Origin: an uncultured Lachnospiraceae bacterium
Lineage (GTDB): Bacteria; Bacillota; Clostridia; Lachnospirales; Lachnospiraceae
Direction: 5' to 3'
DNA length: 34,901 bases
Assembly: GCA_910585995.1 (NCBI GenBank)
Contig: CAJUGG010000108.1
Location: 1-34,901, forward strand
Shown: positions 15,722-23,498 of the stretch, one piece after another
Numbering within the stretch: the stretch's first letter is position 1
Layout of the letters: each line of letters starts with the position of its first letter
Position numbers and translations under genes: made by a program
The notes under the pieces: model-generated
Databases searched by the model: none
Seen by the model: only the letters and a program-made list of their open reading frames with translations
What the model was told of the DNA's origin: nothing

Positions 15722-15905
15722 GCCAGCCGCAGAAGAGGCCTCTGGGTTCCACAAAGAGTGCTGTGTAGATTGGAGCGGACGGTTGCTTGATTTTGTACGC
15801 CTTAGGCGGACACCTGTGTCCGAATAAGGCGAACAGAATCGAGTGACTGTCCGACACACTCTATGCAGACCTTTGTGGAACCCAGAGGCCCCTTCTGCGG
15901 CTGGC
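15722..15905 (+). repeat. Rod-hairpin repeat, copy 4 (complete, divergent apex)
   Basis: The outer arms GCCAGCCGCAGAAG... (from 15722) and ...CTTCTGCGGCTGGC (to 15905) pair over ~30 bp with one mismatch. The basal core (ACAAAGAGTGCTGTGTAGAT ... CTCTATGCAGACCTTTGT) matches the other copies. The upper stem is entirely different in sequence (TTGCTTGATTTTGTACGCCT against AGGCGAACAGAATCGAGTGA) but still pairs with one mismatch and several G-U pairs. The apex is CGGACAC-CT-GTGTCCG. It lies between the thrH stop and the tex promoter. Confidence 0.92.
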
Positions 15906-15927
15906 TTGTCCTCTGTCTCACCTAAGT

Positions 15928-16530
15928 CTAAGCCAGCACCCTTTTAATCGCATCCAAAAACTCATCATACTCCTCATACGCCAAGATCTCTGGATTCTCC
16001 CTTTTAATCTGCTCCGTACTCCGGAACAAAAACCCTGCTTTTCCAGCCTTAATCATCCCCAGATCATTAAAGCTGTCCCCCGCTGCAATCGTCTCAAATC
16101 CCGCCGACTGCAAAGCACGCACCGTCGTCAGTTTCGAATCTTTAATCCGCATCCGATATCCGGTAATCTCCCCATCTGGTGCAACTTCCAGACTATTACA
16201 AAACAATGCAGGCCACCCCAGTTTTGCCATCAGCGGTTTTGCAAACTCCGTAAAGGTATCGCTTAAAATCACCACCTGTGTCAGCGTCCGAAGCTCATCC
16301 AGAAACTCCTTGGCTCCCGGCAGCGGATCAATCCCCGCAATCGTCTCCTGAATCTCTCTAAGCCCCAGATGATGCTCCTTTAAGATATCCAGCCGATACC
16401 TCATCAGCTTGTCATAATCCGGCTCATCTCTGGTCGTTCTCTTAAGCTCAGGGATCTTAGTCGCCTCTGCAAACGCAATCCAGATCTCAGGCACCAGTAC
16501 CCCTTCCAAGTCCAAACATACAATATCCAT
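15928..16530 (-). CDS. thrH: ThrH-type phosphoserine phosphatase / homoserine phosphotransferase
   Basis: The 200-residue HAD-family product begins MDIVCLDLEGVLVPEIWIAF, closely matching Pseudomonas ThrH. It has DLEG with nucleophile D7, ILSDTF (motif II), and AAGDSFND (motif IV), with a central TTRDEPDYDKLM segment. ThrH dephosphorylates phosphoserine and can transfer the phosphate to homoserine, so it can feed threonine synthesis without a ThrB kinase. It follows hom by 16 bases with an AGAGG ribosome binding site. The operon context with homoserine dehydrogenase supports the homoserine role. It is the last gene of the secA-prfB-ACT-hom-thrH run. Confidence 0.9.
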   Translation of the reverse strand: MDIVCLDLEGVLVPEIWIAFAEATKIPELKRTTRDEPDYDKLMRYRLDILKEHHLGLREIQETIAGIDPLPGAKEFLDELRTLTQVVILSDTFTEFAKPLMAKLGWPALFCNSLEVAPDGEITGYRMRIKDSKLTTVRALQSAGFETIAAGDSFNDLGMIKAGKAGFLFRSTEQIKRENPEILAYEEYDEFLDAIKRVLA

Positions 16531-16546
16531 GTCCCGTTCCTCTCGT

Positions 16547-17743
16547 CTATCCTTCCACTCGGATCATATGAATAATCTTAGCCTCTTTCGCCTTCTTGGC
16601 ATACTCTGCTTCTGTCATCACTGGCGTCACAAAGCCCAGTTCTCCCTTAACACCTGCTTCCACACGCTCTCCGTCTCCAAAGAGCGCTTCCGGATTCGCA
16701 TCCGCCTCCATGCGCACAAAGAAGCGTCTGCTCATCTGCTCCATGGGCGCCAGGGTCAGCTTCTGCGGCTCCCAGAACAGTGCGATGATCTTGCCTAAGT
16801 GTCTTGCAGCATCCACCATATCTCCGGCTACTGCACTGGCAGTAGGCAGCTTTCCTGCCCCGCTTCCGTAAAACATGGAATTGCCCAGCATATTTCCTTT
16901 GACAAATACGGCATTAAAGACATCATTGACCACATAGAGCGGATGCTCTCTGTGAATCAAGGCCGGAGCAACCATCACGCAATAAGTATCTTCCACTTTT
17001 CTGCTGATGGCCAGCAGCTTGATGGAACGCTGCATCTTCTTAGCATACAGAAAATCTTCCGGGGTAATCTCGGTAATGCCCTCTGTATAGATATCCTGAA
17101 AATCCACCTGATTGCCGCTCGCCAAAGAAGTCAGTATCGCAATCTTACGGCAGGCATCCCATCCTTCCACATCTGCCTCCGGATGCAGCTCTGCGTATCC
17201 TTTATCCTGTGCCTCTTTCAGCACGTCCATATAGTCCAAACCTTCTCGGTCCATCTTCGTCAGCATATAGTTGGTGGTTCCGTTTAAGATTCCTGAGATC
17301 TCTAAGATCACATCTGCGGTCAGAGAAGAATTAAGCGGACGGATAATCGGGATTCCTCCGCCCACACTCGCCTCAAAGAGATAGTTTACCTGGTGATCTT
17401 TAGCTATCTGTATCAGCTCTGCGCCATGCTGCGCCACTAACTCTTTATTGGACGTACACACGCTCTTGCCCGCCTCCAGACAACGCTTGGTAAACTCATA
17501 TGCCGGATGCAGTCCGCCCATCACCTCTGCCACAATACGGATCTCTTCATCCTGTATAATATCCTCAAAATCATGGGTCAGCACCTCCATCACCGGATCG
17601 CCCGGAAATTCCCTCAGATCCAATACATATTTGATCCGAAGCTCCTGCCCTACTTTCTTATCAATGCTCTTTTGATTTGTCGTTATCACCTCATAGACAC
17701 CAGAACCTACGGTGCCATATCCCATAATCGCTACTTTTATCAT
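16547..17743 (-). CDS. hom: Homoserine dehydrogenase
   Basis: This enzyme reduces aspartate semialdehyde to homoserine for threonine and methionine synthesis. The 398-residue product has the NAD(P)-binding GYGTVGSGV (8-16), SNKELVA, EASVGGGIPIIRPL, and GILNGTTNYML followed by EAQDKGYAELHPEADVEGWD. The usual C-terminal ACT domain appears to be absent (398 residues against ~430 for ACT-bearing forms). A separate ACT protein is encoded immediately upstream, 6 bases away, so allosteric control may be supplied in trans. The ATG is preceded by an AGGGAG. Confidence 0.95.
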   Translation of the reverse strand: MIKVAIMGYGTVGSGVYEVITTNQKSIDKKVGQELRIKYVLDLREFPGDPVMEVLTHDFEDIIQDEEIRIVAEVMGGLHPAYEFTKRCLEAGKSVCTSNKELVAQHGAELIQIAKDHQVNYLFEASVGGGIPIIRPLNSSLTADVILEISGILNGTTNYMLTKMDREGLDYMDVLKEAQDKGYAELHPEADVEGWDACRKIAILTSLASGNQVDFQDIYTEGITEITPEDFLYAKKMQRSIKLLAISRKVEDTYCVMVAPALIHREHPLYVVNDVFNAVFVKGNMLGNSMFYGSGAGKLPTASAVAGDMVDAARHLGKIIALFWEPQKLTLAPMEQMSRRFFVRMEADANPEALFGDGERVEAGVKGELGFVTPVMTEAEYAKKAKEAKIIHMIRVEG

Positions 17744-17749
17744 TCGGTA

Positions 17750-18193
17750 TTACTCCCTGCCTAATATTTTTAAATCATGTACGCCTTTCTGCTCCTCGAT
17801 CTTTTCAATCATGGCAGAAACGTCTCCTGTTGTGGACAGCACTGCGACACTCAATGTCAAAGATGCTACCCCGTTGATAGGGATACTCTGATGAATCGTC
17901 AGGATATTTGCCCCAAATTCTGCTACGGTCTTCAATACCGTGGACAAAAGCCCTGGCTCATCCCGCATCTGCAACACAAACGTGACAGTCTTTCCTTTTG
18001 TCTCATCATGAAATGGCAGGATATCATCCTGATATTTATAAAAAGAACTTCGGCTGATACCCACCTGTTCTGCTGCTTCATGGACAGACAGGGCTTTGTC
18101 CGTCTCCAAAAGCCGTTTTGCCTCCACCACTTTCAGAAGCACCTCCGGGACTGCCCTCTCTCTTACAATATAGTATCTGCCCTTTTCTGCCAT
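17750..18193 (-). CDS. ACT-domain protein, PheB/UPF0735 family
   Basis: The 147-residue product has an N-terminal helix-turn-helix-like region (about 30-60, LSVHEAAEQVGISRSSFYKY) and a C-terminal ACT domain (about 68-147, VTFVLQMRDEPGLLSTVLKT ... IHQSIPINGVASLTLSV). This is the arrangement of the UPF0735/PheB family. ACT domains bind amino acids. The position directly before an ACT-less hom suggests, but does not prove, that it senses threonine or a related amino acid for that pathway. GGAGGAG lies 6 bases before the ATG, inside the end of prfB. Confidence 0.88.
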   Translation of the reverse strand: MAEKGRYYIVRERAVPEVLLKVVEAKRLLETDKALSVHEAAEQVGISRSSFYKYQDDILPFHDETKGKTVTFVLQMRDEPGLLSTVLKTVAEFGANILTIHQSIPINGVASLTLSVAVLSTTGDVSAMIEKIEEQKGVHDLKILGRE

Positions 18194-18196
18194 CTC

Positions 18197-19313
18197 TTAC
18201 TCCTCCGGTGTGCGGTTGATCCATTTTAAATACGCATTAATAAACGGATCGATCTTTCCATCCATAACACCATCCACATTGCTGACTTCTGCATTGGTCC
18301 TGTGGTCTTTTACCATCGTATAAGGCTGCATCACATAGGAACGGATCTGATTCCCCCATGCAATATCGCTGACTTCTCCCCGGATGCCTGACAGCTTCTC
18401 TGCCTGTTTCTGCTGTTCTAACAGATACAGCTTGGCTTTGAGCATCTGCATGGCCTTGTCTTTATTCTGATGTTGGGAGCGTTCATTCTGGCACTGCACC
18501 ACAATTCCTGTGGGCAGATGTGTGATACGGATCGCCGACGAAGTCTTATTGATATGCTGTCCGCCCGCGCCGCTGGAACGATACGTATCCACGCGCAGTT
18601 CGTCCGGATTGATCTCAATATCGATCTCATCCTCGATATCCGGCATCACATCCAGAGACACAAAGGAAGTCTGCCGCTTGCCCTGCGCGTTAAAAGGAGA
18701 GATCCGGACCAGGCGGTGCACACCCTTTTCGGACTTCAGATAGCCATAGGCGTTCTCTCCGTTGACCTGGAAGGTCACAGATTTGATACCTGCCTCATCT
18801 CCATCCAGATAGTCTAAGACCTCCACCGAAAACCCCTTTCGCTCTGCCCAGCGACTGTACATCCGGTACAGCATACCAGCCCAGTCGCAGCTCTCTGTAC
18901 CTCCGGCTCCGGCGTTCAGCTTTAGGATCGCAGGATTGCGGTCATATTCACCAGACAAGAGCGTCTTGATCCGCATGGACTCCAGTTTCTCCACGAAATC
19001 ATTTAACTCCTCTTCAATCTCTGGGATCAAAGACTCGTCATTTTCCTCATAGCCCATCTCCAGAAGCGTCTCTATGTCCTCATACTGGCTCTGAAGACCG
19101 GCAAAGGTATCTCGTTCCTCTTTGAGTCCATTCAGCTCTTTCATGCCCGCCTGGGAGCGTTCTACGTCATCCCAGTAGCCGGGAGCCTCCATCTCTTTTT
19201 CCAATTCTTCAATCCGAAGCGACTTTGCCGCTAAGTTAAAGTGAATCCCTCAGTTCTGTCAAGGGCTGTGCATAGTTGTTCAGTGTATATTTAAACTGAT
19301 CTAATTCTACCAC
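18197..19313 (-). CDS. prfB: Peptide chain release factor 2, made by programmed +1 frameshift
   Basis: RF2 releases peptides at UGA and UAA codons. The main frame encodes the GGQ motif (SSGAGGQHINKTSSAIRI) and the SPF-type stop-recognition segment (RISPFNAQGKR). The N-terminus lies in another frame. A GTG at 19311-19313 starts MVELDQFKYTLNNYAQPLTE, ends at an in-frame TAA (19236-19238) after 25 codons, and continues in the +1 frame as NLAAKSLRIEELEKEMEAPG. This restores the normal RF2 length of 371 residues. A TTG at 19204 would give a truncated protein and is rejected. The gene lies 52 bases after secA and 3 bases before the ACT gene. Confidence 0.94.
19236..19250 (-). promoter_or_regulatory. 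RF2 autoregulatory frameshift site (CTT TAA C)
   Basis: On the minus strand the site reads AGG-GAT-TCA-CTT-TAA-C. AGGG acts as the internal Shine-Dalgarno-like stimulator at the usual spacing, CTT is the slippery codon (slips to TTT), and TAA is the in-frame stop. The usual RF2 site has TGA, which only RF2 reads. TAA is also read by RF1. Confidence 0.85.
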
Positions 19314-19365
19314 AATGACACCTTCTTTCTTTTCATATTTTCATCTATACATAAACAGGCCATGT

Positions 19366-21930
19366 CTATTTTCTTCCGCAGCACTGCTTATATTTTTTCC
19401 CGCTTCCGCATGGGCATGGGTCGTTGGGATATACCTTTTGAGCTGCCCGCTGTACAGGCTTTTTCAGAGCCGAGTCGTCTTTGTTGGTTCCTGTTACCTG
19501 TGCCACTTCCTCGCGCTCTGCCTTCTCTTCGATCTTCACATGCATCAGCAGTCGAATCGTGTCTTCCTGTATACCGGAAGTCATGGCATCAAACATCTCA
19601 TACCCGCTCATCTTATATTCCACAAGGGGATCTCTCTGTCCATAGGCCTGTAAGCCAATGCCCTGGCGAAGCTGATCCATATCATCGATATGATTCATCC
19701 ACTTGCGGTCGATCACTTTCAAAAGGAATACCCGCTCTAACTCCCGGATCAGCTCCGGATTGGGAAATTCTGCTTCCTTGGCTTCATAGAGCTTGGTAGA
19801 CTCCTGTTTTAACGCATGTTTTAATTCGGCTTTATTTTTACAGCCTAAACGCTCCACGCTGACCGCTTCCACTGGAATAATAGGAATAAGCGTCTCATTT
19901 AACCCGGTCAGATCCCATTCCTCCGGGTCCTGATCATCTCCAATAAAAGTATCCACGGTATCTTCCACAATATCCGAGAGCATCTTATAGACAGAATCCC
20001 GCATACTCTCTCCGTCTAAGACTCTGCGGCGCTCCTTGTAGATCACTTCTCTTTGTTCGTTCATCACCTGGTCATATTCCAGCAGATTTTTACGGATGCC
20101 AAAGTTGTTGTGCTCAATCTTCATCTGCGCTTTTTCGATGGCATCACTTAACATCTTGTGCTCGATCTCTTCATTCTCCGGCACGCCTAACGCATTGAAC
20201 ATCCCCATCAGACGCTCAGAGCCAAAGAGACGCATCAGGTCATCTTCCAGAGAAATATAAAAACGGGATTCGCCGGGGTCTCCCTGACGTCCGGAACGAC
20301 CGCGCAGCTGGTTATCGATACGTCTTGCTTCATGGCGCTCTGTACCGATGATCTTTAAGCCCCCGGCAGCCTTGGCCTCCTCGTCCAGCTGGATATCCGT
20401 ACCACGGCCCGCCATATTTGTTGCAATTGTCACAGCTCCATGTTGTCCTGCCAGAGCCACAATCTCTGCCTCCCGCTCATGGAACTTGGCATTTAACACT
20501 TCATGTTTGATGCCACGCTTGATCAGCATACGGCTTAACTCCTCAGAAGCCTCGATGGTGATCGTGCCCACCAGCACAGGCTGTCCCTTTTTATGTGCCT
20601 CCTCGATGGCATTGCAGACTGCCAGCAGTTTCTCTTTTCTGGTCTTATAGACTGCATCCTGCAGGTCTTTTCGCTGTACAGGCTTGTTGGTGGGGATCTC
20701 GATGACGTCCATCCCATAGATCGCCCGAAACTCTTTCTCCTCCGTGAGCGCTGTACCGGTCATGCCGCATTTCTTCGCATATTTATTGAAGAAATTCTGG
20801 AAGGTAATATTGGCTAACGTCTTGCTCTCACGTTTTACCTTTACATGTTCCTTTGCCTCGATGGCCTGATGCAGACCGTCAGAATAACGGCGGCCCGGCA
20901 TAATACGCCCGGTAAACTCGTCCACAATAAAGATCTGGTCATCCTTGACCACATAGTCCTGATCCCGGAACATCAGGTTGTTGGCCCGAAGTGCCAGCTC
21001 CATATTGTGCTGGATCTCTAGATTCTCCGGGTCTGCTAAGTTTTCAATCTTAAAATACTGTTCTACTTTTTTGATACCATCGGCAGTCAGATGCACGATC
21101 TTATCCTTCTCATTGACGATAAAATCTCCGGTCTCTTCGATCTCCTCACCCATGATGGCATCCATCTTGGAAAATTCTTTGCTGGCTTCTCCGCGCTTCA
21201 ATGTACCAGCCACATAATTACACAGCTCATACAGCTTGGTGGATTTGCCGCTCTGCCCTGAGATAATCAGCGGCGTACGCGCCTCATCAATCAGGATCGA
21301 GTCGATCTCATCGATAATCGCATAGTGCAGATCTCTCTGTACCAGCTGTTCTTTGTAAATAACCATATTATCCCGCAGATAATCAAATCCCAGTTCGTTG
21401 TTGGTGATATAGGTGATATCACAGTTATACGCGGCCCGACGTTCTTCCTTGGTGGAACTATTAAGTACCACACCCACACTCAGTCCCAAAAATTCATGCA
21501 CTTTGCCCATCCAGTCTGCGTCACGGCTGGCCAGATAGTCATTGACGGTAACTACGTGTACGCCCTTTCCTTCCAGTGCGTTCAGATAAGCCGGAAGGGT
21601 AGAGACCAGTGTCTTACCTTCACCGGTACGCATCTCTGCGATCCGGCCCTGATGCAGGATCATGCCGCCGATCAGCTGCACCCGATAGTGCTCCATGCCC
21701 AGCACCCGTCCTGCCGCCTCTCTGACCACGGCAAATGCCTCCGGGAGCAGATCATCCAAGGTCGCTCCTTCTGAAAGTCTCTGTTTGAACTCTTTTGTCT
21801 TGTCCCTTAATGCCTCATCACTCAGAGCCTGCATACTTGGGCGCAGACTCTCGATCTGACTGATAGTCGAATCGATCAGCTTCAATTCTCTTTCACTATG
21901 AGTGCCGAATAGTTTGTCAAATATTTTCAT
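19366..21930 (-). CDS. secA: Protein translocase subunit SecA
   Basis: SecA is the ATPase motor that drives preproteins through SecYEG at the membrane. The 854-residue product has Walker A MRTGEGKT (100-107), the DEAD-like IIDEIDSILIDEARTPLIISG region, the helicase motifs GMTGTALTE and TNMAGRGTDI, QLRGRSGRQGDPG, and a C-terminal zinc motif CPCGSGKKYKQCC that binds SecB or ribosomes. TAGGAG lies 7 bases before the ATG. A TTGCCA/TATAAT promoter precedes it and prfB follows after 52 bases. The gene is complete. Confidence 0.97.
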   Translation of the reverse strand: MKIFDKLFGTHSERELKLIDSTISQIESLRPSMQALSDEALRDKTKEFKQRLSEGATLDDLLPEAFAVVREAAGRVLGMEHYRVQLIGGMILHQGRIAEMRTGEGKTLVSTLPAYLNALEGKGVHVVTVNDYLASRDADWMGKVHEFLGLSVGVVLNSSTKEERRAAYNCDITYITNNELGFDYLRDNMVIYKEQLVQRDLHYAIIDEIDSILIDEARTPLIISGQSGKSTKLYELCNYVAGTLKRGEASKEFSKMDAIMGEEIEETGDFIVNEKDKIVHLTADGIKKVEQYFKIENLADPENLEIQHNMELALRANNLMFRDQDYVVKDDQIFIVDEFTGRIMPGRRYSDGLHQAIEAKEHVKVKRESKTLANITFQNFFNKYAKKCGMTGTALTEEKEFRAIYGMDVIEIPTNKPVQRKDLQDAVYKTRKEKLLAVCNAIEEAHKKGQPVLVGTITIEASEELSRMLIKRGIKHEVLNAKFHEREAEIVALAGQHGAVTIATNMAGRGTDIQLDEEAKAAGGLKIIGTERHEARRIDNQLRGRSGRQGDPGESRFYISLEDDLMRLFGSERLMGMFNALGVPENEEIEHKMLSDAIEKAQMKIEHNNFGIRKNLLEYDQVMNEQREVIYKERRRVLDGESMRDSVYKMLSDIVEDTVDTFIGDDQDPEEWDLTGLNETLIPIIPVEAVSVERLGCKNKAELKHALKQESTKLYEAKEAEFPNPELIRELERVFLLKVIDRKWMNHIDDMDQLRQGIGLQAYGQRDPLVEYKMSGYEMFDAMTSGIQEDTIRLLMHVKIEEKAEREEVAQVTGTNKDDSALKKPVQRAAQKVYPNDPCPCGSGKKYKQCCGRK

Positions 21931-21965
21931 GTTATTCTCCTATCCACTGAAAACTCATCGTGCCT

Positions 21966-21993
21966 ATTATAACACAGATACGGGATTTGGCAA
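21966..21993 (-). promoter_or_regulatory. Predicted sigma-A promoter of secA
   Basis: On the minus strand TTGCCA (21988-21993), 16 bases, TATAAT (21966-21971). It overlaps the hairpin 21978-22009 that follows hpf, so the same bases serve both units. Confidence 0.7.
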
Positions 21994-22009
21994 ATGTCAA
22001 ATCCCGTAT
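21978..22009 (-). terminator. Hairpin after hpf, probable terminator
   Basis: ATACGGGATTTG (21978-21989) and CAAATCCCGTAT (21998-22009) form a perfect 12-bp stem 14 bases after the hpf stop. The following minus-strand bases (CTGTGTTATAAT) are not a clean T-run, so termination may be partial. Confidence 0.6.
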
Positions 22010-22022
22010 CCGACCCATTTTT

Positions 22023-22547
22023 CTATACATCTGGCTCCATAATTCCGTATGTGCCGCCTTTTCTTCGGTAAACCACGTTGATCTCATCCGTCTCCGCATT
22101 GACAAAAGCAAAGAAGTTATGCCCCAGAAGTTCCATCTGTACACAGGCATCCTCCGGATACATGGGCTTGATATCAAACTTCTTGGTACGGATGATCCGA
22201 ACCTCCTGGTCTTCGGTGTCTTTCTCCATAAATTCCTTCTGGAAGTTACCGCCCCCCTGCTGCCTTGCGATCAGCTTATTCTTGTACTTGCGAAGCTGCC
22301 GCTCGATCACTTCTTCCACCAAGTCAATGGAGACATACATATCTGTGCTGGACTGCTCCGACCGGATGATATTCCCCTTCACTGGAATCGTCACCTCAAT
22401 CTTCTGCCGTTCTTTTTCCACGCTCAGTGTTGCATACACCTCCGTGTCAGGAGTAAAATACCGTTCCAATTTCCCAAGCTTGTCCGTCACCGCAGAGCGA
22501 AGCCCATCGGTAATATCGATATTTTTTCCACTGATGATATAACGCAT
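22023..22547 (-). CDS. hpf: Long-form ribosome hibernation promoting factor
   Basis: The 174-residue product has an N-terminal HPF/RaiA domain (1-100: MRYIISGKNIDITDGLR, with the helix VSIDLVEEVIERQLRKYKNK) and a C-terminal dimerisation domain (about 118-172: RTKKFDIKPMYPEDACVQME, GHNFFAFVN, INVVYRRKGGTYGIMEP). Long HPF ties 70S ribosomes into inactive 100S dimers in stationary phase. AAAGGGGTG precedes the ATG by about 5 bases. A TTGCGG/TATAGT promoter overlaps the end of the upstream hisA-like gene, and a hairpin separates hpf from secA. Confidence 0.95.
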   Translation of the reverse strand: MRYIISGKNIDITDGLRSAVTDKLGKLERYFTPDTEVYATLSVEKERQKIEVTIPVKGNIIRSEQSSTDMYVSIDLVEEVIERQLRKYKNKLIARQQGGGNFQKEFMEKDTEDQEVRIIRTKKFDIKPMYPEDACVQMELLGHNFFAFVNAETDEINVVYRRKGGTYGIMEPDV

Positions 22548-22578
22548 AAAATCACCCCTTTACTTTTATTGTAATCTT

Positions 22579-22607
22579 ACTATACCATCTTTCCCATCAT
22601 TCCGCAA
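22579..22607 (-). promoter_or_regulatory. Predicted sigma-A promoter of hpf
   Basis: On the minus strand TTGCGG (22602-22607), 17 bases, TATAGT (22579-22584). The -35 lies inside the last codons of the hisA-like gene. Confidence 0.6.
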
Positions 22608-23373
22608 CGAATTTCACAACCTCCTGATAATTCATTGTTCCGCCAAAGAGGTCAAGTGCACTTCCAATGGTCACATGCAGCCGATTTTGGCCCCATTTTT
22701 TTAGTAGACGCAGGTCGTCAAAGCTGCCTATGCCGCCTGCATAAGTCACAGGAATCCCTTCCCATGCCCCAAGAAGTTTTACGAGCGGCTTTTCGATGCC
22801 TTGACGCTTCCCTTCTACATCTACTGCATGTACTAAAAATTCCGAACAATAGGATGAAAATTCAAAAAGAGTCTGTTCTGTCACCTGCACATCGGTAAAC
22901 TTCTGCCACCGATCCGTTACAATATAGTAAACACCTTCCCTTTTCCGGCAGCTAAGATCCAGTACCAGGTGTTCCTTTCCAATGCGCGCGCAAAGCTTTT
23001 TCAGACGCTCCCAGTCAATCTTTCCCTCACGGAATACATAGGAGGTCACGATCACCTGTGACGCTCCGGCTTGTAAAAATTCCTCAGCATTATCCTCATG
23101 GATCCCGCCTCCCACCTGCAGACCCCCCGGCCAGGCACCAAGCGCTGAGAGTGCCTGCTGCTTACTCTTTTCATAATATGGAGTTCCTTCTTTATTTAAT
23201 AGGATGACATGACCCCCTCTAAGTCCGTCTCTTTGGTAAAACCTGGCATAAAAGGCTGCATCCTGCTCAGAGACAAAATTCTCCTTTGCTTCATTTCCCT
23301 GGTCCCTCAATGTTCCTCCGACAATCTGTTTTACCTTTCCATTATGTATATCAATACAAGGCCGAAACTCCAT
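22597..23373 (-). CDS. hisA: HisA isomerase of the eukaryotic (His6-like) type
   Basis: The 258-residue TIM-barrel product begins MEFRPCIDIHNGKVKQIVGG, which resembles yeast His6 more than ordinary bacterial HisA. Likely catalytic aspartates are D8 and D139 (LVLDLS). The phosphate-binding sites are QVGGGIHE (86-93) and TYAGGIGS (210-217). HisA isomerises ProFAR to PRFAR in histidine synthesis. The start at 23373 has AGGAGG 9 bases upstream; an upstream in-frame ATG would add 16 residues without a site and would run towards the terminator. No other his gene is in the window, so it is an orphan here. Confidence 0.88.
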   Translation of the reverse strand: MEFRPCIDIHNGKVKQIVGGTLRDQGNEAKENFVSEQDAAFYARFYQRDGLRGGHVILLNKEGTPYYEKSKQQALSALGAWPGGLQVGGGIHEDNAEEFLQAGASQVIVTSYVFREGKIDWERLKKLCARIGKEHLVLDLSCRKREGVYYIVTDRWQKFTDVQVTEQTLFEFSSYCSEFLVHAVDVEGKRQGIEKPLVKLLGAWEGIPVTYAGGIGSFDDLRLLKKWGQNRLHVTIGSALDLFGGTMNYQEVVKFVAE

Positions 23374-23419
23374 CTTTTCTTTCCTCCTGTCTGGTGAGCG
23401 GCCATCTATAAGACACTGC

Positions 23420-23472
23420 AAAAAGGGGCCTTAGGGCTTGCACGAAAAGTGCTACCCCAAAAACCCCTTTTT
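23420..23472. terminator. Bidirectional terminator between lipoprotein and hisA
   Basis: AAAAAGGGG (23420-23428) pairs with CCCCTTTTT (23464-23472). An inner GCAC-GAAAA-GTGC hairpin lies inside, and an outer GGCCAT/ATGGCC pair (23400-23405, 23476-23481) encloses the whole. On the minus strand the last bases are CCCCTTTTT, so transcripts from the lipoprotein gene end here. Confidence 0.82.
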
Positions 23473-23498
23473 GTAATGGCCTAAGCGCCTGTCACTTC

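Noticed and set aside
1..15905. Rod-hairpins as integron attC sites or CRISPR repeats
   Set aside because: No integrase or cas genes, no attC core sites and no regular spacing. The copies are isolated, 4-8 kb apart.
18197..19204. prfB starting at TTG 19204
   Set aside because: It lacks the first ~36 residues of RF2, which are present upstream in the other frame with a classical frameshift arrangement.
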